A stretch of DNA of 64,000 nt from Hydromonas duriensis (GCF_004363775.1 NZ_SNZE01000002.1:62001-126000), one strand, 5' to 3'; positions 1-8,515 are shown, counted from the first letter of the stretch. Numbers and translations are program-made. The notes: a model not told the origin generated them from the sequence alone.

Positions 1-1058
1 AGATATTTTCTGCGCATCTGACGCATCAACACCACAATCACTGCGGATGCAGGCAAAGCAAAAATAATACCAACAAAACCAAATAAAGCACCAAAGACCA
101 TTAAAGCAAAAATCACCGCAACGGGCGAAAGACCAATGCGTTCACCAACCAAGCGTGGCGTGAGCACATAACTTTCCAAGACCTGCCCCACCCCATAAAT
201 AGCCAATACTGCAAAAAATGGAGTGTTAAACCCAAACTGCAACATCGCTGACAGCGCCCCAAGCAACAGCCCCAAACTAAAACCAATGTAAGGGACAATC
301 ACAAAACAACCCGTCAAAATACCAACCGAGACCGCCACATCCAATCCAGTCAAACTTAATGCAATTGCATAATAAGCCGCCAAGCTGACTATCAATAAAA
401 ATTGCCCACGAACATATTGAGACAACACGGCATCCATTTCGTCACCCAACAAAAACACTTCAGCACGCCAACGCACAGGAATCAAACGACGCCACATTTT
501 GACTGTTGAAGGCCAATTCGCAAGTAAATAGTATGTAATCAGCGGTAACAACGCCACCCACGTCAAAATATTCAAAATCACTGAGCCACCTTTCATCAAT
601 ACGCCAAAAACCTGATGGCTGATATTGGAGAAATTGACATTATCGACAACGAATTGGCTGATATGTTCAAACCACGCCGCGATATCACCATCACCAAAGG
701 ATGGAACGACATTTTTTACCGTCAACAATACCGAAGAGGACGTGATTGTGTGTTGTAAATTATCGAGCATCAACGGCAACCGAGCCTGCAAGACAATCAA
801 TTGCTGGCTTAAAATGGGCCAAGGAATAAAAGCCACTAAGAAAAATAGCAATAAAAAGCTCAACGAAGCCAAACCCGCTGCAAGCGAACGGCTCACCCCA
901 TGCACGCCCAGTTTTTTTACAATCGGATTAAGCAAATACGCCAACAAAGCTGCAAAACCAAATGGAATCAGGATGCTTTTTATCGTCCAGACCAACCAGA
1001 AAAACGCTACAATAACGGCCAAAGCCAACGCAGCCTTAACAATCTGTGTCCATTTCAT
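1..1058 (-). CDS. AI-2E (PerM/YdiK-type) family permease, 3' end cut by window edge
   Basis: Polytopic inner-membrane protein of the AI-2E exporter-like family (PF01594). The true substrate is usually unknown. The protein starts MKWTQIVKAALALAVIVAFF and continues with long hydrophobic stretches typical of a first membrane segment, then the conserved region around IPFGFAALLAYLLNPIVKKL. About 352 codons lie in the window, close to the usual full length, and the visible end is basic (RQMRRKY), so only a few residues should be missing. ATG at 1058 is preferred over the in-frame ATG at 1070 because GGGGA sits 5 bases upstream of it. It is divergent from purM with a gap of about 96 bases, so the promoters of both genes must lie there. 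Family assignment is from sequence recognition. Confidence 0.85.
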   Translation of the reverse strand, partial: MKWTQIVKAALALAVIVAFFWLVWTIKSILIPFGFAALLAYLLNPIVKKLGVHGVSRSLAAGLASLSFLLLFFLVAFIPWPILSQQLIVLQARLPLMLDNLQHTITSSSVLLTVKNVVPSFGDGDIAAWFEHISQFVVDNVNFSNISHQVFGVLMKGGSVILNILTWVALLPLITYYLLANWPSTVKMWRRLIPVRWRAEVFLLGDEMDAVLSQYVRGQFLLIVSLAAYYAIALSLTGLDVAVSVGILTGCFVIVPYIGFSLGLLLGALSAMLQFGFNTPFFAVLAIYGVGQVLESYVLTPRLVGERIGLSPVAVIFALMVFGALFGFVGIIFALPASAVIVVLMRQMRRKY

Positions 1059-1154
1059 ATTTTTCCCCATTTTTTATCATTTGCCCCAACACAATCGGTA
1101 CACACTCAGTCCACTGTACCCAAGGGGCGTATTTTATAGGAGTTTTAGGGCATC

Positions 1155-2195
1155 ATGGTAGAACAAACATCAGGATTATCGTATAAAGACGCTGGGGTCG
1201 ATATGGAGGCAGGCGACGCGCTGGTTGAACGCATCAAGCCTTTTGCAAAAAAAACCATGCGCGAAGGCGTATTAAACGGCATCGGCGGCTTTGGTGCATT
1301 GTTTGAAATTTCTAAAAAATACGACAACCCCGTACTCGTTTCGGGCACAGATGGTGTCGGCACAAAACTCAAACTCGCTTTTGAATGGGGCTTTCACGAC
1401 ACGGTCGGTATTGACTTGGTCGCCATGAGCGTCAATGACATTCTCGTTCAAGGCGCAGAACCTTTATTTTTTCTTGACTATTTCGCATGTGGCAAACTTG
1501 ATGTCGATACAGCGGCCGATGTCATTAAAGGCATTGCATACGGTTGCGAGCAGTCCAATGCGGCACTGATTGGCGGCGAAACCGCCGAAATGCCGAGCAT
1601 GTACCCAGACGGCGAATATGATTTAGCTGGCTTCGCGGTCGGCGCGGTTGAAAAATCCAAAATCATCACGGGAGCAGACATCAAAGCAGGCGATGTCGTG
1701 CTTGGTTTGCAATCCAATGGTGTTCACTCCAATGGCTTTTCATTGGTGCGCAAAATTTTGGATGTGTCAAAAGCAGATTTAAATCAGGAAGTGGGCGGAG
1801 TCAGTTTGAAAAAAGCCATCAGCGCACCCACACGCATTTATGTCAAACCGATTTTAGCTGCATTGCAGCACGTTACCATCAAAGGCATGGCCCACATCAC
1901 AGGTGGCGGCTTGACCGAAAATGTGCCCCGTGTTTTGCCCGAAGGTACGCAAGCGGTACTCGAACGCTCAAAATGGACTTTACCTCCGCTTTTCCAATGG
2001 CTACAGCAAGCGGGCAATGTCGCCAATGATGAAATGCACCGTGTATTTAATTGCGGTATCGGCATGGTGCTGATTGTTGATGCTGCAGATGCGGACAAAA
2101 CCGCTGAAATTTTACGTGAACACGGTGAAACCGTATTTAACATCGGACACATCCGCGAACTGCCAGCGGGTGAAGCACAAACGATTGTGGTGTAA
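1155..2195 (+). CDS. purM: Phosphoribosylformylglycinamidine cyclo-ligase (AIR synthetase)
   Basis: Cytoplasmic enzyme of de novo purine synthesis: ATP-dependent closure of formylglycinamidine ribonucleotide to aminoimidazole ribonucleotide. It is 346 residues, the normal family length. The nucleotide-binding GTDGVGTKL motif is at residues 64-72, followed by the [20 protein letters not shown] region and a C-terminal [15 protein letters not shown] motif, all diagnostic of PurM. The ATG at 1155 follows AGGAG/AGGG-like ribosome-binding sequence. purN, its frequent partner, is not adjacent: the next gene is a small lipoprotein. Nothing is missing or broken. Confidence 0.97.
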   Translation: MVEQTSGLSYKDAGVDMEAGDALVERIKPFAKKTMREGVLNGIGGFGALFEISKKYDNPVLVSGTDGVGTKLKLAFEWGFHDTVGIDLVAMSVNDILVQGAEPLFFLDYFACGKLDVDTAADVIKGIAYGCEQSNAALIGGETAEMPSMYPDGEYDLAGFAVGAVEKSKIITGADIKAGDVVLGLQSNGVHSNGFSLVRKILDVSKADLNQEVGGVSLKKAISAPTRIYVKPILAALQHVTIKGMAHITGGGLTENVPRVLPEGTQAVLERSKWTLPPLFQWLQQAGNVANDEMHRVFNCGIGMVLIVDAADADKTAEILREHGETVFNIGHIRELPAGEAQTIVV

Positions 2196-2307
2196 AACAT
2201 CAACCACTTGAAAGATGGGAAAGGCATCCATTGAATTTCCCATCGTCATTGGCCACACTTCTCACTCATTTGACCCACACTTTCAAAACACACTGCAAAG
2301 TAAAAAT

Positions 2308-2694
2308 ATGATTAAGCGTCTAACATCTTTGTGCATCGCAATTGCGCTGACGGCGTGCCAAAACGTACCAAGTTCGCAAGTTTCAACCAAAGCATGCACG
2401 GGTCAAAGTTCAACAGCACAAGCCATTTGTCTCGACCCCAACTGGGTTCTTGATGCCGTAGTCGATGGCAATGATGAAAAAAGCAAAGTGATGGTTGTCC
2501 TCACCATTGACGGTATTAAGGCACTTAAAGCGAAGGCCGATGCGATGGGCAACACGCCTATCGCCCTCCAAGTTGGATTTTATACTTTTGAATCGTATAA
2601 CTCGCAGTCGCTCACCAGTGGTTTTTTGGTGCTTAAGCCTTTTCACAACAGAGAGGAAGCGAGCTACATCGTAGAAGAGTTGACGCACAAATAA
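2308..2694 (+). CDS. Small lipoprotein of unknown function
   Basis: The reading frame is open from 2215, but the ATG at 2308 gives a textbook lipoprotein signal: MIKRLTSLCIAIALTAC, with positively charged n-region, hydrophobic core and an LTAC lipobox (predicted acylated Cys at residue 17). The mature part is about 110 residues and contains a second Cys pair (ACTGQ, ICLD) and a moderately conserved-looking alpha/beta pattern. I do not recognise a named domain. It follows purM on the same strand by about 110 bases and is followed by a strong terminator, so it may be co-transcribed with purM or have its own promoter. Predicted to be anchored in the cell envelope. Confidence 0.7.
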   Translation: MIKRLTSLCIAIALTACQNVPSSQVSTKACTGQSSTAQAICLDPNWVLDAVVDGNDEKSKVMVVLTIDGIKALKAKADAMGNTPIALQVGFYTFESYNSQSLTSGFLVLKPFHNREEASYIVEELTHK

Positions 2695-2740
2695 AGGCTT
2701 GCAACAAAAAACTAATGATTCAATAATTATGAATAAAAAT

Positions 2741-2766
2741 AAAAAAGCCGCGAATGCGGTTTTTTT
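2741..2766 (+). terminator. Rho-independent terminator after the lipoprotein gene
   Basis: Stem CCGC/GCGG (2748-2751 with 2756-2759), extended by A/U pairs, with loop GAAT and a following run of seven T. An A-run on the 5' side would also allow function on the minus strand. Confidence 0.85.
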
Positions 2767-2900
2767 CATTTATGCTGTCAGTTCACACGGGTCAATACAT
2801 CTGATAAAAATAGAAACAAATAAAAACAAATAGAATCTTTTTTTAAACAGGATGAATACAAAATGACAGTCAATTTTTATTCACTCATGAGGAGTTATTT

Positions 2901-3470
2901 ATGTCCATTGCACACCCCATTACGACTCAATACCATCACGCCCCACAATTTGAACGGGCGACTCTAGGTGGAGGTTGCTTCTGGTGCATCGAAGCTGTTT
3001 TTACCAGTCTAAAAGGCGTTATTGACGTTGAATCAGGTTACGCAGGCAGTGACTACCCTCACGCCAATTATCAAGCCGTATGCACTGGAAAAACGGGATT
3101 AGCCGAAGTGGTACAGATTCTGTTTGACCCAAGCATCATCAGCTACGAGCAACTATTGGCAGTGTTTTTTACCGTACACAACCCAACCACGCTTAACCAA
3201 CAAGGCGCAGACAAAGGCACGCAATACCGCTCGGTGATTTTCACTCATTCAGCGGAGCAAGCCGCAATGGCTCGCGCAGCAGTATCGCACGCACAACAAG
3301 ACTGGGATGCGCCGATTGTCACTCAAATTGAGACGTTTAATCACTACACTCGCGCTGAAGATGAGCATCAGGAATATTTTGCTCAACATCCGTTTCAAGG
3401 GTATTGCCAAGCCACAATTCCCCCTAAACTTGCAAAATTAAGAGCACAATACAACTCGCTTTTAAAATAA
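2901..3470 (+). CDS. msrA: Peptide-methionine (S)-S-oxide reductase
   Basis: Reduces the S-epimer of methionine sulfoxide in proteins using thioredoxin. The catalytic motif GCFWC is at residues 25-29 with the nucleophile at Cys26, followed by the family-typical ESGYAGS and YRSVIF elements. At 189 residues it is a stand-alone MsrA: no MsrB domain is fused and no msrB is in the window. The start is supported by a GAGGAG sequence 6-12 bases upstream. Only one further Cys besides the active-site pair and the Cys near 60 is evident towards the C-terminus (GYCQA), which may be the resolving residue. It sits next to a peroxiredoxin-glutaredoxin fusion, fitting an oxidative-stress block. Confidence 0.96.
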   Translation: MSIAHPITTQYHHAPQFERATLGGGCFWCIEAVFTSLKGVIDVESGYAGSDYPHANYQAVCTGKTGLAEVVQILFDPSIISYEQLLAVFFTVHNPTTLNQQGADKGTQYRSVIFTHSAEQAAMARAAVSHAQQDWDAPIVTQIETFNHYTRAEDEHQEYFAQHPFQGYCQATIPPKLAKLRAQYNSLLK

Positions 3471-3584
3471 ACTATTGAAATTAAAAACATCAATAGCTTT
3501 AAACTATTAATTGAATTAAAAAGCATCATTAGTCAAAACAAAAATAGACTGATATGATTCGTACATCAACTCTCATCGGAGTTG
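3468..3584 (+). promoter_or_regulatory. AT-rich msrA/prx intergenic region with tandem repeat and hairpin
   Basis: Two imperfect direct copies of a ~32-base unit beginning TAAACTATT (3468 and 3500) lie here; the first includes the msrA stop codon and also forms a CTATTGA/TCAATAG inverted repeat. Further down, CAACTC (3567-3572) and GAGTTG (3579-3584) form a perfect 6-bp hairpin followed by TTTATTT. This could be a weak terminator for msrA or a leader structure for the peroxiredoxin gene. The function is inferred; only the repeats are seen. Confidence 0.4.
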
Positions 3585-3615
3585 TTTATTTGACAAATAC
3601 ATTAAAGGAGTGAAC

Positions 3616-4356
3616 ATGAGCTTAGAAAATTTTGAAGGTAAAAAAGTACCCCAAGTCGATTTTAAATTACATGAAAATAATCAATGGGTCGCCACGAATA
3701 GTGCAGAGTTATTCGACAACAAAACGGTCGTGGTTTTTTCTTTGCCTGGTGCATTTACACCCACCTGTTCATCGACTCACTTACCCCGCTATGAAGAACT
3801 AGCCCCTGTCTTTAAAGCGCATGGTGTGGACAGCATTTTATGTGTATCGGTCAATGATGGTTTCGTCATGGAAGCATGGGGCAAAGACCAAAACGTTGCC
3901 GCTGTTCGTCCTATCGCTGACGGCAATGGTGAATTCACAGCGGGCATGGGCATGCTGGTTGACAAATCTGAGATTGGCTTTGGTAAACGTTCATGGCGTT
4001 ATTCAATGCTGGTCAAAAACGGCGTTGTCGAAAAAATGTTCATTGAGCCCAACGAGCCAGGCGATCCATTTAAAGTATCTGATGCGGACACAATGCTCAA
4101 TTACATCGCGCCCAATGCCACCAAACCAGAACAAGTTGCCCTATTCACTAAAGTCGGCTGTCCATTCTGTGAAAAAGCCAAAGAAGAACTTAAAGCGGCT
4201 GGTGTGAGTTATTTTGAAATGCCATTGGAAGATAATGTGCGTCAACGCTTGTTATCCGCAGTGGCAGGAAAAGCAACCTCTCCACAAATGTTCGTCAATG
4301 GTCATTTAGTGGGTGATGCCGCGGCCATTAGCGAATGGGTTAAAGCACGCGGTTAA
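3616..4356 (+). CDS. Peroxiredoxin-5-type / glutaredoxin fusion protein
   Basis: Two-domain glutathione-dependent peroxidase of the type known from Haemophilus and Neisseria (hybrid Prx5). Residues 1-165 are an AhpE/Prx5-like domain with the peroxidatic Cys51 in PGAFTPTC. Residues 172-246 are a glutaredoxin domain with CPFC at 182-185 and the TSPQMFVNG cis-Pro region. The fused glutaredoxin recycles the peroxidatic Cys with glutathione, so no separate reductant protein is needed. A GTG at 3610 is also in frame, but ATG 3616 has AAAGGAG five bases upstream. It is followed by an unusual structured element and then an Lpd-like flavoprotein gene on the same strand, suggesting a shared redox role. 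Confidence 0.95.
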   Translation: MSLENFEGKKVPQVDFKLHENNQWVATNSAELFDNKTVVVFSLPGAFTPTCSSTHLPRYEELAPVFKAHGVDSILCVSVNDGFVMEAWGKDQNVAAVRPIADGNGEFTAGMGMLVDKSEIGFGKRSWRYSMLVKNGVVEKMFIEPNEPGDPFKVSDADTMLNYIAPNATKPEQVALFTKVGCPFCEKAKEELKAAGVSYFEMPLEDNVRQRLLSAVAGKATSPQMFVNGHLVGDAAAISEWVKARG

Positions 4357-4372
4357 GTCGCCCCTAAACGAT

Positions 4373-4454
4373 ATGCGTCATGTCTGTATTTTTCGATACA
4401 GACATCCATTTAAAAATGGGCTTTGGCCTCCCCCAGCTAAAGCGACGCATTTTT
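4373..4454 (+). other. Perfectly paired four-way-junction (cloverleaf) element with U-tract
   Basis: The 78 bases after the Prx-Grx stop codon pair completely around one junction. Closing stem: 4373-4379 with 4444-4450 (7 bp, ATGCGTC/GACGCAT). Arm 1: 4380-4389 with 4396-4405 (10 bp, loop 6). Arm 2: 4406-4410 with 4415-4419 (5 bp, loop 4). Arm 3: 4420-4427 with 4436-4443 (8 bp including one G-U, loop CTCCCCCA). No base is left unpaired at the junction. It ends in a T-run (4450-4454), so it may act as a branched intrinsic terminator, a 3'-derived small RNA, or a DNA cruciform. Pairings are read directly from the sequence; the role is unknown. Confidence 0.6.
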
Positions 4455-4526
4455 AAAATTTATACGCCAGCGCATGATTCAACGTGCTTTGACTTATAAA
4501 ACCAATAACATATAAAGGAAGCAATT

Positions 4527-5984
4527 ATGACCGTTTACCATACTGATGTCGCCGTCATTGGCGCAGGAACCGCAGGTTTAGCCGCCTACCGCCAATCCAT
4601 CGCTCAAGGCGCAAATACTTTACTTATTGAAGGCGGTCCTTATGGCACTACCTGTGCGCGTGTTGGTTGCATGCCATCAAAATTATTAATTGCAGCGGCG
4701 GATGCTCACCATGCTTTAGGTCGTTTACCCGCATTTGGTATCGACTTACCCCACCCCCCGCTCATCAAAGGTGAGCGCGTGATGGCGCGTGTGCGCAATG
4801 AGCGCGACCGCTTTGTTGGTTTTGTGGTCGATGGCGTCAACAACATCCCCGACGAACACAAAATCCGAGGTTATGCACGCTTTGTAGACGAACACACTTT
4901 AAGCGTCAACCTCGAACAAGGTGGGCAAGCCACCATTCATGCCAAAACCATTGTCATTGCTTCTGGCTCAACCCCTGTTGTACCAGACATCCTCAAAAAT
5001 GCAGGTGACCGCGTCATCATCAATGATGATGTGTTTAGCTGGAACACACTGCCTAAATCAGTACTTGTCGTAGGCGCAGGTGTCATTGGCCTAGAGCTGG
5101 GACAGGCTTTATCTTATTTAGGCGTTCGCGTGACTTTGTTGGGGCGCAATAATGGCATCGGCCACTTATCCGACCCTGTCGTGCGTGAATCGGCATTAAA
5201 TGTCATCAAACACAGCATGGATTTTCAATCGGATGCGAGCCTTGAATCCGTTGGGCGCACTGAAAGCGGTGTGAAAGTGACCTACATTGACGACGCGGGG
5301 CAAACACAGCATCGCGAGTATGACTACATCCTCGCAGCGACTGGACGAGCCATCAACCTGAACTCTCTCAACTTCGCCGCAACCCAATTAACCCCACAAG
5401 CCAACGGCGTGCCTGCTTTTAACCGCCACACTCTACAAATCGGCAGCAGCCATCTGTTTATCGCAGGGGATGTCAATGCAGATGTACCCTTATTACACGA
5501 AGCCGCAGATGAAGGCGCTATCGCAGGCGCGAATGCCGCACGATTGGCATTGGGCAAGCCCGTAGAAGCTGGAGAGCGACGCTCACCCATCGCCGTGATT
5601 TTCAGCGAACCCAACATCGCTCACGCAGGCCAAATGTACAAAGAATTGGATTTAAGTAATACTGCGGTCGGTTCTGTCGACTTTAGTGACCAAGGTCGCT
5701 CACGCGTCATGCAAGTCAATCAAGGGGTCTTACGTGTTTATGGCGACATTGCCTCGGATCGTTTCTTGGGTGCAGAAATGGTGGGGCCTCGCAACGAGCA
5801 CATCGCGCACTTACTCGCATGGTCACATCAAATGGGCTTGACTGTCACACAAATGCTTGCAATGCCTTTTTATCATCCCGTGATTGAAGAAGGCTTACGC
5901 ACCGCACTGCGTGCTTTAGCTGCAAACATTAAACAAAAAAGCGCAATTGCACCTTGTGAGGCGCACTTGACTGTCGGTGACTAA
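4527..5984 (+). CDS. Dihydrolipoyl-dehydrogenase-like FAD/NAD disulfide oxidoreductase
   Basis: Class I pyridine nucleotide-disulfide oxidoreductase of 485 residues. It has an FAD-binding GAGTAG at 12-17, the redox-active pair Cys43/Cys48 in CARVGCMPSK, a second Rossmann motif VVGAGVIGLELG near residue 185, an IAGDVNADVPLLHEA FAD-binding element, and the C-terminal HPVIEE catalytic His-Glu. The active-site spacing matches lipoamide/mercuric reductases. There are no 2-oxoacid dehydrogenase genes nearby, and the neighbour is a glutathione-dependent peroxiredoxin. It may therefore supply reducing power to a thiol system rather than serve a dehydrogenase complex; that is inference. The RBS AAGGAAG lies six bases before the ATG. 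Confidence 0.85.
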   Translation: MTVYHTDVAVIGAGTAGLAAYRQSIAQGANTLLIEGGPYGTTCARVGCMPSKLLIAAADAHHALGRLPAFGIDLPHPPLIKGERVMARVRNERDRFVGFVVDGVNNIPDEHKIRGYARFVDEHTLSVNLEQGGQATIHAKTIVIASGSTPVVPDILKNAGDRVIINDDVFSWNTLPKSVLVVGAGVIGLELGQALSYLGVRVTLLGRNNGIGHLSDPVVRESALNVIKHSMDFQSDASLESVGRTESGVKVTYIDDAGQTQHREYDYILAATGRAINLNSLNFAATQLTPQANGVPAFNRHTLQIGSSHLFIAGDVNADVPLLHEAADEGAIAGANAARLALGKPVEAGERRSPIAVIFSEPNIAHAGQMYKELDLSNTAVGSVDFSDQGRSRVMQVNQGVLRVYGDIASDRFLGAEMVGPRNEHIAHLLAWSHQMGLTVTQMLAMPFYHPVIEEGLRTALRALAANIKQKSAIAPCEAHLTVGD

Positions 5985-6021
5985 CAACTCCGCGATTGAT
6001 ATAAACAAAATCGCTAACGCA

Positions 6022-6049
6022 AAAAAGCTGAGAGCAATCTCAGCTTTTT
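6022..6049 (+). terminator. Rho-independent terminator after the Lpd-like gene
   Basis: Perfect 12-bp stem (6022-6033 with 6038-6049, core GCTGAGA/TCTCAGC) closed by a GCAA tetraloop and ending in five T. Confidence 0.95.
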
Positions 6050-6146
6050 CATATTGTAAATAAATAACACAAAAAGAATACAATTATCAATTGCCCTGAT
6101 ATATCAATATCTTTAAAATTAAAATACATTATTTAAAAGGACCATC

Positions 6147-6689
6147 ATGCCCAACGTCATTACACACATCCCCTTGCTTGAAGATATTTTAGATTTATGG
6201 AAAGAACGCATCGGCAACGATTTTGAAGGCTATAAAAATCATGTCTACCGCATGCTAAATTTTTGTTTTTATTTACACCCAGCCACTGAAGAAGAACAAA
6301 AAAAGATGCTCATTGCAGCGGCTTTTCATGACATTGGCATTTGGAGCGACGGCACCGTTGATTACTTACCGCCCTCGCTCATTCAAGCGCGTTTGTATCT
6401 AGAAAAAAATGGCTTGTCGCACTGGGTTGAGGAAATATGTCTCATCATTGACGAACATCATAAATTCACGGCCGTTAAAAACGAAACTTTTCCACTCGTC
6501 GAGATTTTTCGCCGAGCTGACTTGGTTGACTTTTCACTTGGCATGGTCAAACATGGCGTACCCAAAAGCTTTATCAAACAAGTTAAAGCGGCTCTACCCA
6601 ATGCGGGATTTCATAAACGTCTCATGCAGTTAACATGGCAACAAATCAAAAAAGAGCCATTTAACCCTGCACCCATGATGAAGTGGTGA
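6147..6689 (+). CDS. HD-domain phosphohydrolase-like protein
   Basis: 180-residue cytoplasmic protein of the HD superfamily. Visible metal-ligand motifs are an early HVYRML histidine, the HD pair in AAFHDIGIW (about residue 60), a DEHHKF segment, and a late Asp in RRADLVDFSLG. This order (H...HD...H...D) is that of metal-dependent phosphohydrolases. The substrate cannot be inferred. The ATG at 6147 follows AAAAGGA. It is a monocistronic gene bounded by terminators on both sides. Confidence 0.8.
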   Translation: MPNVITHIPLLEDILDLWKERIGNDFEGYKNHVYRMLNFCFYLHPATEEEQKKMLIAAAFHDIGIWSDGTVDYLPPSLIQARLYLEKNGLSHWVEEICLIIDEHHKFTAVKNETFPLVEIFRRADLVDFSLGMVKHGVPKSFIKQVKAALPNAGFHKRLMQLTWQQIKKEPFNPAPMMKW

Positions 6690-6721
6690 GCGTTCGGGTA
6701 TCGAACTCATGCATCGCATCA

Positions 6722-6745
6722 AGGGCACATCACGTGCCCTTTCTT
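6722..6745 (+). terminator. Rho-independent terminator after the HD-domain gene
   Basis: Stem AAGGGCAC/GTGCCCTT (6722-6729 with 6735-6742), five-base loop ATCAC, followed by a short T-rich tail. Confidence 0.8.
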
Positions 6746-6874
6746 GATAACGGCCCAAAATTAAATACACTAAACCCAATGGCCATTATGATTATTACTC
6801 TAAAGTAGAGGTTACATTTCATTCAGTTTACTGTACGCTGTGACTTATTTGATTCACTGTTGTATAGGTCATTT

Positions 6875-7621
6875 ATGAGCTTTGAGCTTCTAATTCTTCT
6901 CGCTTGTGCCTTCTTTGTCATCGCCTTAGTCTACTCCAGTGTCGGCCACGCGGGTGCTTCAGGCTACCTGTCAGTGATGATATTGGCTGGCGTGGCTCCA
7001 GCCGTCATGCGCCCGACGGCTCTGAGCTTAAATATTGCGGTCTCGAGCTTAGTGTGCCTCCATTTGTGGCGTCATGGCCGAATGGATTGGCGTGCATTGT
7101 GGCCTTTTATTTTGTCTTCAATTCCTATGGCGGCACTGGGTGGCTCAATGAAGTTGAGTGACAAAACCTATTTAAACTGGCTGGCAATTGTCATGGTGTT
7201 GTCGTCAATCTTGTTATTTTTGCGCACGCGCGAACACACGCCCAATGTCGAACAACGTGCACACATTCATCCCGTGTTAGCCTTATGTATTGGCGGCATC
7301 ATCGGGCTGCTTTCTGGCATCACGGGAACGGGCGGCGGAATTTTTCTCAGTCCCATTTTAATTTTATTTGGTTTGGCGGGCGTGCGGACAACGGCCGCCA
7401 TTTCAGCCCCATTTATATTATTCAACTCAATTTCAGGTTTGAGCGGCAATGTCCTCTCAGCCCATTATTTACCCGATGGCATTTCTGTTTTGATGGCGGT
7501 GGTATTGGTGGGCGGATTTATCGGCGCGCGCTTGGGCACTCACGTGTTATCGGCAAAAGTTTTATTGCGCGTTTTAAGCGGCGTCATGCTTTTTTCTGCT
7601 TCTAAACTTATTTTGGGCTAA
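6875..7621 (+). CDS. TauE/SafE-family sulfite/organosulfonate exporter-like permease
   Basis: Integral membrane protein of about 248 residues with roughly eight hydrophobic segments. The two family half-repeats are visible: the N-terminal YSSVGHAGASGYLSVMI and the central GLLSGITGTGGGIFLSPILI, followed by AISAPFILFNSISGLSGN. The reading frame opens at a TTG (6860), but the ATG at 6875 with TAGG upstream and a hydrophobic N-terminus right after it is preferred. It ends four bases before mobA, so the two are probably one transcript. The substrate (sulfite, sulfoacetate or another anion) cannot be told from the sequence. Confidence 0.85.
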   Translation: MSFELLILLACAFFVIALVYSSVGHAGASGYLSVMILAGVAPAVMRPTALSLNIAVSSLVCLHLWRHGRMDWRALWPFILSSIPMAALGGSMKLSDKTYLNWLAIVMVLSSILLFLRTREHTPNVEQRAHIHPVLALCIGGIIGLLSGITGTGGGIFLSPILILFGLAGVRTTAAISAPFILFNSISGLSGNVLSAHYLPDGISVLMAVVLVGGFIGARLGTHVLSAKVLLRVLSGVMLFSASKLILG

Positions 7622-7624
7622 CCC

Positions 7625-8191
7625 ATGACGATGATCGGTGTTGTACTTGCAGGCGGGCGTTCTTCTCGAATGGGGCGAGACAAAGCCCATTTACAACGGG
7701 AGGATGGACGAACGTGGCTAGAATTTAGCAAGGATACTTTGCGACAAATCAACTGTGAGGCTATTTTCATCAGCGGGCGCAATGATGAAAATGGCATTCC
7801 TGACCGTCAAATACATGCCGGGCCAGCCGCAGCATTGGTGGATGCGTATGCACACATCTGCACGCGCTGCCCCAACACAACGCTCATTGTTTTTATCCCT
7901 GTTGATTTGCCTTTTTTATCTGCCAACACTTTAAAAATTCTGGTGCAAGCATCGGCAAACGTTGATTTGGCGAATTTTACACATCACCCTTTGCCTTTGG
8001 CAATCAAGGTCACCCCGAAAATCAGTGCGCATTTACAAGCCCTGCCCCACGTACAAAACATGTCGATGCGTCAACTCGCAAAGGCACTTCATCATGTACA
8101 AGTGCCTTGCACGATAGCGATTGAACACTCGCTCACCAACGTGAACGCCATTGAGGAGTTAAAAAGACTGCATCATGAAAATCAGAATTGA
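7625..8191 (+). CDS. mobA: Molybdenum cofactor guanylyltransferase
   Basis: Attaches GMP to molybdopterin to form MGD for DMSO-reductase-family enzymes. The protein has 188 residues, close to the family norm. The nucleotidyltransferase signature LAGGRSSRMGRDKA is near residues 8-21, followed by a PVDLPFLS segment that holds the metal-binding Asp. Two ATGs (7625 and 7631) could serve as start; 7625 is four bases past the TauE-like stop. The downstream gene overlaps it by 17 bases, implying translational coupling. moaA for an earlier step of the same pathway lies about 40 kb away in this window. Confidence 0.92.
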   Translation: MTMIGVVLAGGRSSRMGRDKAHLQREDGRTWLEFSKDTLRQINCEAIFISGRNDENGIPDRQIHAGPAAALVDAYAHICTRCPNTTLIVFIPVDLPFLSANTLKILVQASANVDLANFTHHPLPLAIKVTPKISAHLQALPHVQNMSMRQLAKALHHVQVPCTIAIEHSLTNVNAIEELKRLHHENQN

Positions 8192-8498
8192 CAACAACAA
8201 AATGTGCTGGCGCATTTCACACGCTGAGCTGAACCTGCTCCGTGAGGGTGTGCCTTTGAATTGCGACATTGACTTGCCGTTGCCCATGCAATTTTCAATG
8301 AGCGTGCTCGCATTGGCACATCATCAGGTCTTACAGCTCGAGCACAACCAAACCAACACGGCAACACGCATCCACTTAAACCTCAGCCCACAAGGTTTAG
8401 CAGAACTCATCGCCCAACCGCAGCAACCCTTGCGAGATTTTGTGCCCAACCATACAACAGAATTAGTGGTCGAAATTGATTTTAAGAGCCAAGTTTAA
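8175..8498 (+). CDS. DUF7009-like small protein
   Basis: 107-residue soluble protein beginning MKIRIDNNKMCWRISHAEL. The pattern MKIRI-x-N-x-(I/M)-(R/C)-(L/W)-R-(L/I)-S followed by an acidic, beta-rich body matches my recollection of the DUF7009 family, whose function is unknown. Its start overlaps the end of mobA by 17 bases in another frame, which argues for real, coupled translation. No signal peptide or membrane segment. The family call is tentative; the coding call is firm because of the overlap geometry and the absence of an alternative frame. Confidence 0.75.
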   Translation: MKIRIDNNKMCWRISHAELNLLREGVPLNCDIDLPLPMQFSMSVLALAHHQVLQLEHNQTNTATRIHLNLSPQGLAELIAQPQQPLRDFVPNHTTELVVEIDFKSQV

Positions 8499-8515
8499 TT
8501 CATTCTAAAAACTCA

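Noticed and set aside
625-1161. 178-residue plus-strand open frame
   Set aside because: It lies antisense to the AI-2E permease, whose frame shows clear membrane-protein character and an RBS. The plus-strand translation is low-complexity with no recognisable domain.
4489-4516. TTGACT-16-TATAAA promoter for the Lpd-like gene
   Set aside because: The elements look good, but transcription would start only a few bases before the ATG and remove the AAGGAAG ribosome-binding site.
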